A DNA stretch of 64,000 nt, from assembly GCF_018294505.1 (NCBI RefSeq), contig NC_057809.1, positions 413,268,104-413,332,103 on the forward strand. The letters are read 5' to 3'. Under the pieces are notes generated by a model. That model did not search any database, was not told the DNA's origin, and saw nothing but the letters and a program-made list of their open reading frames with translations. Below, one piece after another: positions 58,163 through 64,000 of the stretch; position 1 is the stretch's first letter; the number at the start of each line of letters is the position of its first letter. Both the position numbers and the translations under genes were made by a program. This DNA comes from Triticum aestivum. Its lineage: Eukaryota > Streptophyta > Magnoliopsida > Poales > Poaceae.

Positions 58163-60727
58163 ACGGTAACACACTCAGTTGATTCATTTTAATTAATTAA
58201 GGTTCAAGTTATCTACAACCAGACATTAACAAATTCCCATCTGCCCATAACCGCGGGCACGGCTTTCGAAACTTCAATCCCTGCAGGGGAGTCCCAACTT
58301 AGCCCATGACAAGCTCTCACGGTCAACGAAGGAATAGACCTCCTCCCAAGACGTTCCGATCAGACTCGGTATCTCGGTAATTCAAGACAACTCCGACAAT
58401 GGTAAAACAAGTCCAGCAACACCACCCGTTGTGCCGACAAATCCCAATAGGAGCTGCACATATCTCGTTCTCAGGGCACACTGGATAAGCTAAGCGTACG
58501 GGAGCCAACGTAACCCAAGTTGTCGAGGGACGGCCCCGCACGGTGCTCTAGGTTGGACCAACACTCAGAGGAGCACTGGCCCGGGGGGGGTTAAAATAAG
58601 ATGACCCTTGAGTCCGCGAAACCCAAGGGAAAGGCTAGGTGGCAAATGGTAAAACCAAGGTTGGGCACTGCTGGAGGAGTTTTATTCAAGGCGGACAATC
58701 AAGGGGTTCCCATTATAACCCAACCGCGTAAGGAACGCAAAATCCGAGAACATAACACCGATATGACGGAAACTAGGGCGGCAAGAGTGGAACAAAACAC
58801 TAGGCGAGAGGCCGAGCCTTCCACCCTTTACCAAGTATATAGATGCATTAAGATAACATAGCAATATAATGATATCCCAACAAGTAAATAAATGATGTTC
58901 CAACAAGGAACGGCCTTCAATCTTCACCTGCAACTAGCAACGGTATAAGAGGGGCTGAGCAAAGCGGTAACATAGCCAATCAACGGTTTGCTAGGACATG
59001 GTGGGTTAGAGGTTGACATGGAAATTTGGGAGGCTGACAAGCAAAAGGTAGGCATCGTAGCATTGGCATAGCAAGAGCGAGCAAACTAGCATAGCAAAGA
59101 TAGTAGTGATTTCGAGGGTATGATCATCTTGCCTGCACAGTTGTCAGAGTTGACTGGATCCTCAAAAGCAAACTCAACGGGCTCCTCGTTAGTGAACTCG
59201 TCTCCCGGCTATACCCAAACAAGACAAACAAGCAACAAGGATACAATCAACCACGTGCAAGGATCAAGCGATACGATGCAATGATGACATGCTATGCGGG
59301 ATGCGATGCGGAATGCAAAATGCAAGATATGACAGGAAATGCATGAACCTGGCCTCAACTTGGAATTCCAAGGGTGCCACTGGAAAGATGAGATGAAATC
59401 GCTTGAAAACGATATAAAGAACGCCGGAATCGGAGTTACGGCTTGGAAATGGCAAGCGTTTCAAAAATGACACCGGTCTGCGATTTACAGCAAGTAGGCA
59501 TCTAAATGCAATGAAATGAACATGCTAAAGCACCCAAACATGACAAAAAAATGCATGGCAGGGATGCACACAAGATGCTTAACAAAATACTAGCACTGAG
59601 GCACGGCCAATTCATCCATTATGAGGATCAAACAAGCATGGCAAAAACGCAAATGCAAAACAGATTCCAGACTTAGTGAAATTAACACTTATCTGAAATT
59701 TCAGATTGTGAAGCCCTCTTCGGAGTAGCAAAACAACATAATACATGACCTGATTAAGACAAGTAAGAACATGGCATGGAGCTACTCAATAATCTTAACA
59801 AAAGACCCAAAGTGACCTGGGGCCAAAAGGGTTCACAAAATATACTAACGGGCACACGAACATAGCTAAAACACAATCAGTTTTCAGACTTAGTGAAAAC
59901 TGAGACATGCTGAAATATAACTCACGAAGGCATATAAACAAGCTCGATGCACTCACTACGGTGCAAGTCATGGCAAGGAAAGCATACATCCACTAAGAAG
60001 GCACAAAATTCTAGCTAGACATGGCAAGAACAATGGCATAGCATGCACGGATCAACTACAATAGCATCGGCAAAATCGCAAACGAGTTGACGATCTGCCC
60101 AGATTCACCACGAAGCAAAAGTAGAGCTCGATTGACTCAAGCTAGGGTGCTCCATAATTACAAGTAAAGACATTGATGGATAGAGCATAACATGATTAAC
60201 AAAACCCCTTTACTGATCATCCTCAAAAGAGGCGCGGATCACTCGGAAACAAGCTGAACATATGGCATCATGAACTAAATTATCCCAGACTTGGTGAAAA
60301 CTACTAAGTCCCTGAAAACAGATTTACCGGGTGCCTCACTTTGCAAGCTTGCACAAGTCACCACACACATCCTAAAAATGCATGGGTTGCACCTCTGGAA
60401 ATAAGACAAAATGCTTAACAAAATATATGAAGGACTCACAGGCATATCATGCACACAATAATCATGGCAAAAATGACAAAAGTCTAAGATGAACTAGCAG
60501 ATCTGACAATTAACTCATGAAGCCTCCTTCTAACAGCATTACGGGCATCAAGATGAACTCAAATGAAAATGATGCGATGGAATGAAATGATGTACTCTCT
60601 GAGATGAACATTTTGATATGCTATATGCATGAATCAAAGCTACGGATGCAAAGTTACGGGGCCTCGAACAGGAGCATATGAAGTAAAAATTCTGGGACTT
60701 AGTAAAAAAAACCACCCCGGATCAGAT
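58163..60727. other. Interior of the TGTAACACCC element
   Basis: About 2.5 kb without a credible gene. Open frames are short and lack known motifs. It continues the unclassified element after Copia B. Confidence 0.5.
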
Positions 60728-61290
60728 CTAGGGTTCCGGGCACGCAACCCGAGGCGCGGCCGGATCTGCACTGTAGCTCCTCGCCGAAAATGGCGCCTTG
60801 GCTGGAGGAAGATGGGCGGCCGCCGGAGGGAGGCCGCGGCCGGGGCGGATCCGGGCGACGGAGAGGCCGGCGCGGCCGGTGGCGGCGGGCGGCAACGGCA
60901 GGCGGCGCGGCGAGCTACGGCGGGCGGCGGCGAAGCGGCAGCGGCGGGGCGGCGGCGCGCCGGCGGGAAGGCGGCTCGGGCGCCCAGGCGGCGGCGCGGG
61001 GGAGCAGGCGCGGGGAGGCGGGAGCCTCGGGCGGCGGCGGCGACCGGGCCCGCGCGGGCCGGATCTGGGCCCCGCAGGCCGCGCGGAGAGAGAGAGAGCT
61101 GCCGGGTGAGGTGGCGGGCGCCTATTGGCTTGGAGCGGCGGCGGGGATGACGTGGCGCACGCCACTGGCCGGAGCGAGGTGGAGGGCGGACTTGTCTGTC
61201 GGTGGAAGAAACGTCCGGGCGCGAGGTGGAAGAGGACTAGGGTTTGTACCGCGAATGTTTCGGAGGGGATCACATATATATAGGTAGAGG
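60728..61290 (-). promoter_or_regulatory. GC-rich promoter/first-exon-like island in the TGTAACACCC element
   Basis: On the minus strand a TATA box (CTATATATATG at about 61273-61283) precedes a leader and then a very GC-rich stretch (about 60780-61110), with an AG repeat at 61085-61098. A 181-codon Pro/Ala/Arg-rich frame (60728-61273) crosses it, but open frames on both strands reflect base composition. The layout looks like a cereal gene promoter and 5' exon that was captured, or a long LTR's own promoter. Confidence 0.45.
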
Positions 61291-61818
61291 GAGCTAGGAG
61301 AGTCCAAATGAGGTGCGGTTTTCGGCCACGTGATCGTGATCGAACGCTCTAGGACATGGAGCAGAGTTTGGTGGGTTTGGGCCAAATTGGAGGGGTGTTG
61401 GGCTGCAACACACACGAGGCCTTTTCGGTCCCTCGGTTAACCGTTGGAGTATCAAACGAAGTCCAAATGATACGAAACTTGACAGGCGGTCTACCGGTAG
61501 TAAACCAAGGCCGCTTGGCAAGTCTCGGTCCAATCCGGAAATGTTTAATCCCCACACATGAAAGAAAGCTAGAAATGGCCACCGGAGGAGAACGGAGCGC
61601 CGGAATGCAAAACGGACAACGGGGAAAAAGTTCGAATGCATGAGACGAACACGTATGCAAATGCAATGCACATGATGACATGATATGAGATGCATGACAA
61701 CGATAACAACACACGGAGACAAAGACCCGAACCCGAGGAAATAAATATAACTTAACGCCGGAAACGGCAAGAGTTGGAGTACAAATAGGGAAAGTTACAT
61801 CCGGGGTGTTACATTGGA

Positions 61819-63798
61819 TATGGAAAGGATTCGCACTCCTACAGAGTCTTAAATCTCTTTCATTACAAAGTGGTTGAAACAGTGGATGTGCGGTTCGATG
61901 AGACAAATGGTTCACAAAGAGAGCAACTGCCAAATATGCTAGATGAAATTCCAGCTAGTGAATCAATCAAGCTAATGGGAACTGGAGAGATTATACCTTC
62001 TGAAGCTCATCCTGAAGAAGAACTTATCATCTCAGCACCTGATCAACATGAAGACAATGCTCAGCCTGAAGACATTCCTCCCAACAACAACACAGATCAG
62101 CAAGAGCAAAGTCTTCGCCCTGTACATCCTCGTGTTGCCAATGAAGTGCAGATTGACAGAATAATTGACAGCATCAATGCACCTGGTCCACTCGCTCGTT
62201 CAAGGGCAACTCAGCTAGCAAATTTCTGTGGGCACTTCGCATTCGTCTCAATATCAGAACCCAAGAAAGTTGAAGAAGCCTTCATGGAACCTGAATGGAT
62301 TCAAGCTATGCAAGAAGAGCTTCAACAGTTTGAGCTGAATAATGTATGGGAACTGGTTAAGCGTCCTGATCCACGGAAGCACAATATAATAGGCACCAAA
62401 TGGATATACCGCAACAAGCAAGATGAGCATGGTCAAGTTGTCAGAAACAAAGCTCGTCTCGTTGCTCAAGGATATACTCAAGTGGAAGGCATTGACTTCG
62501 ATGAAACATTTGCTCCTGTGGCTAGGCTTGAAGCCATACGCATACTGCTGGCCTATGCAAATCATCATAACATACTTCTATATCAAATGGATGTGAAGAG
62601 TGCCTTTCTCAATGGCAAGATTGAAGAAGAAGTGTATGTTGCACAACCGCCTGGCTTTGAAAATCCAAAACATCCTGACATGGTATACAAGCTCAACAAG
62701 GCACTGTATGGCCTCAAACAAGCCCCTAGGGCCTGGTATGACACACTCAAATACTTCCTGAAGAGCAAAGGCTTCATACCTGGTTCCCTAGATCCCACTC
62801 TTTTCACGAAGACATATGATGGTGAACTGTTTGTGTGCCAAATATATGTGGATGACATTATCTTCGGCTGCACCAATCAGAAGTACAGTGAAGAGTTTGG
62901 ATATATGATGCAAGAGCAATATCAGATGTCCATGATGGGGGAGCTGAAGTTCTTCCTTGGTCTTCAAATACGACAACAACGCAATGGCATCTTCATATCT
63001 CAAGAGAAGTATCTCAAAGATTGCCTGAAGAAGTTCGGTATGCAAGACTGCAAAGGCTTCACAACACCAATGCCAGCCAAACATCATCTGGGTCCTGACG
63101 ACAATGGTAAAGAGTTCGATCAAAAGGTATACCGCTCCATGATTGGTTCTTTACTTTATCTATGTGCATCTAGGCCAGATATTATGCTTAGTGTTTGCAT
63201 GTGTGCTCGATTTCAAGCGGCACCAAAGGAGTCGCATCACTTAGCTGTGAAGCGAATTCTTCGATATTTGGCTCACACCCCAACTCTAGGATTATGGTAT
63301 CCAAAGGGCTCAGAGTTTGATTTGGTTGGATTCTCGGATGCTGATTATGCTGGTGACAAAGTTGATCGCAAGTCTACATCAGGCACATGTCACTTTCTGG
63401 GACGATCACTTGTATGTTGGTCTTCAAAGAAGCAGAACTGTGTATCTCTCTCCACTGCTGAATCTGAATACATTGCTGCTGGATCTTGCTGCGCTCAGCT
63501 TCTGTGGATGAAGCAAACACTCAAGGACTATGGCATTCATCTGAAGCAAGTGCCACTTTACTGCGACAACGAAAGCGCCATCAAGATTGCCAACAACCCA
63601 GTTCAGCACTCGAAGACAAAGCACATTGAAATTCGTCATCACTTTCTCAGAGATCATGTTGTGAAGGAAGACATTGATATCATACACGTCAACACTGAAG
63701 AGCAATTGGCAGATATCTTCACCAAGCCCTTGGATGAGAAGAGGTTTTGCAAGTTACGGTGTGAGCTAAATATCCTGGAATCCTCAAATGTCCTGTGA
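61819..63798 (+). pseudogene. Reverse transcriptase-RNase H part of pol, element D
   Basis: This continues integrase in phase once the 47831-61813 insert is discounted; the uninterrupted open part has its first Met at 61870. Reverse transcriptase blocks are intact: [65 protein letters not shown] and the catalytic YVDDIIF (62845-62865). RNase H shows [30 protein letters not shown] and ADIFTKPLD. The N-terminal roughly 100 residues are the acidic integrase-polymerase linker. The domain is free of stops, so this half of pol looks capable of activity, but it is cut off from its gene. Confidence 0.92.
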
Positions 63799-64000
63799 TC
63801 AGGCACACATCCTAACCCTTATGCATATTGATGACTTAGATGTGCAACACACGAAGTAAGTATATCTTCAATCAATGAAGACATACATTCTAAGTGTGAA
63901 TACATTAATGTGGAATTGACTTCAGAGCGCCACGATAATTGTGCGCCGTGTCTGGGTCTAATACTTCCTATACGGTGGGTAACGCCACCACCAAACGTTC
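63799..64000 (+). other. Start of 3' non-coding region of element D
   Basis: AT-rich sequence follows the pol stop. No polypurine tract or LTR is reached before the window ends. Confidence 0.6.

Larger units (their letters stand above)
47831..61813. mobile_element. Unclassified TGTAACACCC-ended element (about 4.3 kb net), host of Copia B
   Basis: It is bounded by TGTAACACCC on the left and GGGTGTTACA on the right, perfect 10-bp inverted termini. The duplication ttgga is at 47826-47830 and 61814-61818. Net content is 47831-48470 plus 58163-61813. TG...CA ends with a 5-bp duplication suit an LTR element. No internal LTR pair, primer-binding site or pol was found, so it could be a very long solo LTR (LARD-like) or an unusual terminal-inverted-repeat element. 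Its right end on the minus strand looks like a gene promoter and first exon (60728-61290). Confidence 0.75.
33737..64000 (+). mobile_element. Sirevirus-like Copia element D, 3' LTR beyond window, split by two insertions
   Basis: It has a 5' LTR (33737-35115), primer-binding site, gag (35182-36646 resuming at 45307), protease-integrase (46655-47830) and reverse transcriptase-RNase H (61819-63798), followed by the start of its 3' non-coding region. Element C (TSD aaaaa) and the TGTAACACCC element (TSD ttgga) interrupt it. Reading phase is preserved across both when inserts and one TSD are discounted. Only in-frame stops at 36547 and 46964, and possibly a natural one at 46371, break the coding region. 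Affiliation with Sireviruses rests on the long gag and the YVDDIIF-type polymerase. Confidence 0.85.

Noticed and set aside
60728..61287. Long overlapping open frames on both strands in the GC-rich island
   Set aside because: Stop-poor because of base composition; no domain or conserved motif. Kept only as a promoter/exon-like region.
47831..61813. Firm classification as a CACTA or Mutator element
   Set aside because: CACTA elements duplicate 3 bp and begin CACTA, and Mutator elements duplicate about 9 bp. Here the duplication is 5 bp and the ends are TG...CA.

Overview
This is a plant nuclear genome window, most likely from wheat or a close Triticeae relative. It consists almost entirely of transposable elements nested in one another. 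The organism call rests on Copia LTRs of the Angela/WIS/BARE1 type, an Athila-clade Gypsy element resembling Sabrina, Sirevirus-type Copia elements, a Cassandra TRIM with a 5S-rRNA-like LTR, and Tourist/PIF-type MITEs. No intact host gene, rRNA gene, tRNA gene or CRISPR array was found. Element boundaries were read from TG...CA or inverted termini plus matching target-site duplications (TSDs). Family names come from remembered sequence character and were not checked by database search.

1-16071 is the 3' part of an Athila-clade Gypsy element (+). It has a gag-protease frame, about 3 kb with no reverse transcriptase, and a 3' LTR at 14499-16071. A Tourist-like MITE (2196-2468) and a complete but decayed Angela-type element (3116-13352, minus strand, TSD attat) are inserted in it. 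The latter contains an Angela-type solo LTR (9041-10780, TSD cgtag).

16072-23385 holds LTR fragments, a degraded minus-strand coding fragment, and a hAT/ZMYM1-like transposase pseudogene (18246-22464). That pseudogene is split by a solo LTR (19729-21437, TSD attaa).

23386-29663 is a five-level nest: a PIF/Harbinger-like MITE, containing a Sirevirus-like solo LTR, containing a Gypsy solo LTR, containing a Cassandra TRIM, containing an Angela-type solo LTR. Four of the five TSDs are perfect.

29664-33736 is poorly assigned: a Gypsy-like LTR with a TATA box, about 1.1 kb of unrecognised DNA, and a minus-strand Copia remnant.

33737 to the window end is one large Sirevirus-like Copia element (+), called D here. 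Two insertions split it. The first is an Angela-type element on the minus strand, called C (36647-45301, TSD aaaaa). The second is an unclassified TGTAACACCC-ended element (47831-61813, TSD ttgga). Inside the second sits another Sirevirus-like Copia, called B (48471-58157, TSD ccatc). D's pol frame stays in register across the second insertion and D has few nonsense changes, so it was probably competent until recently. B is the most unusual object: it has gag and both LTRs but no pol. In pol's place it carries a TATA-bearing promoter-like block and a roughly 660-codon frame with a plant-transposon-type domain and a coiled coil. B therefore needs help in trans, and a D-like relative is a plausible source because their gags and LTR ends are related.
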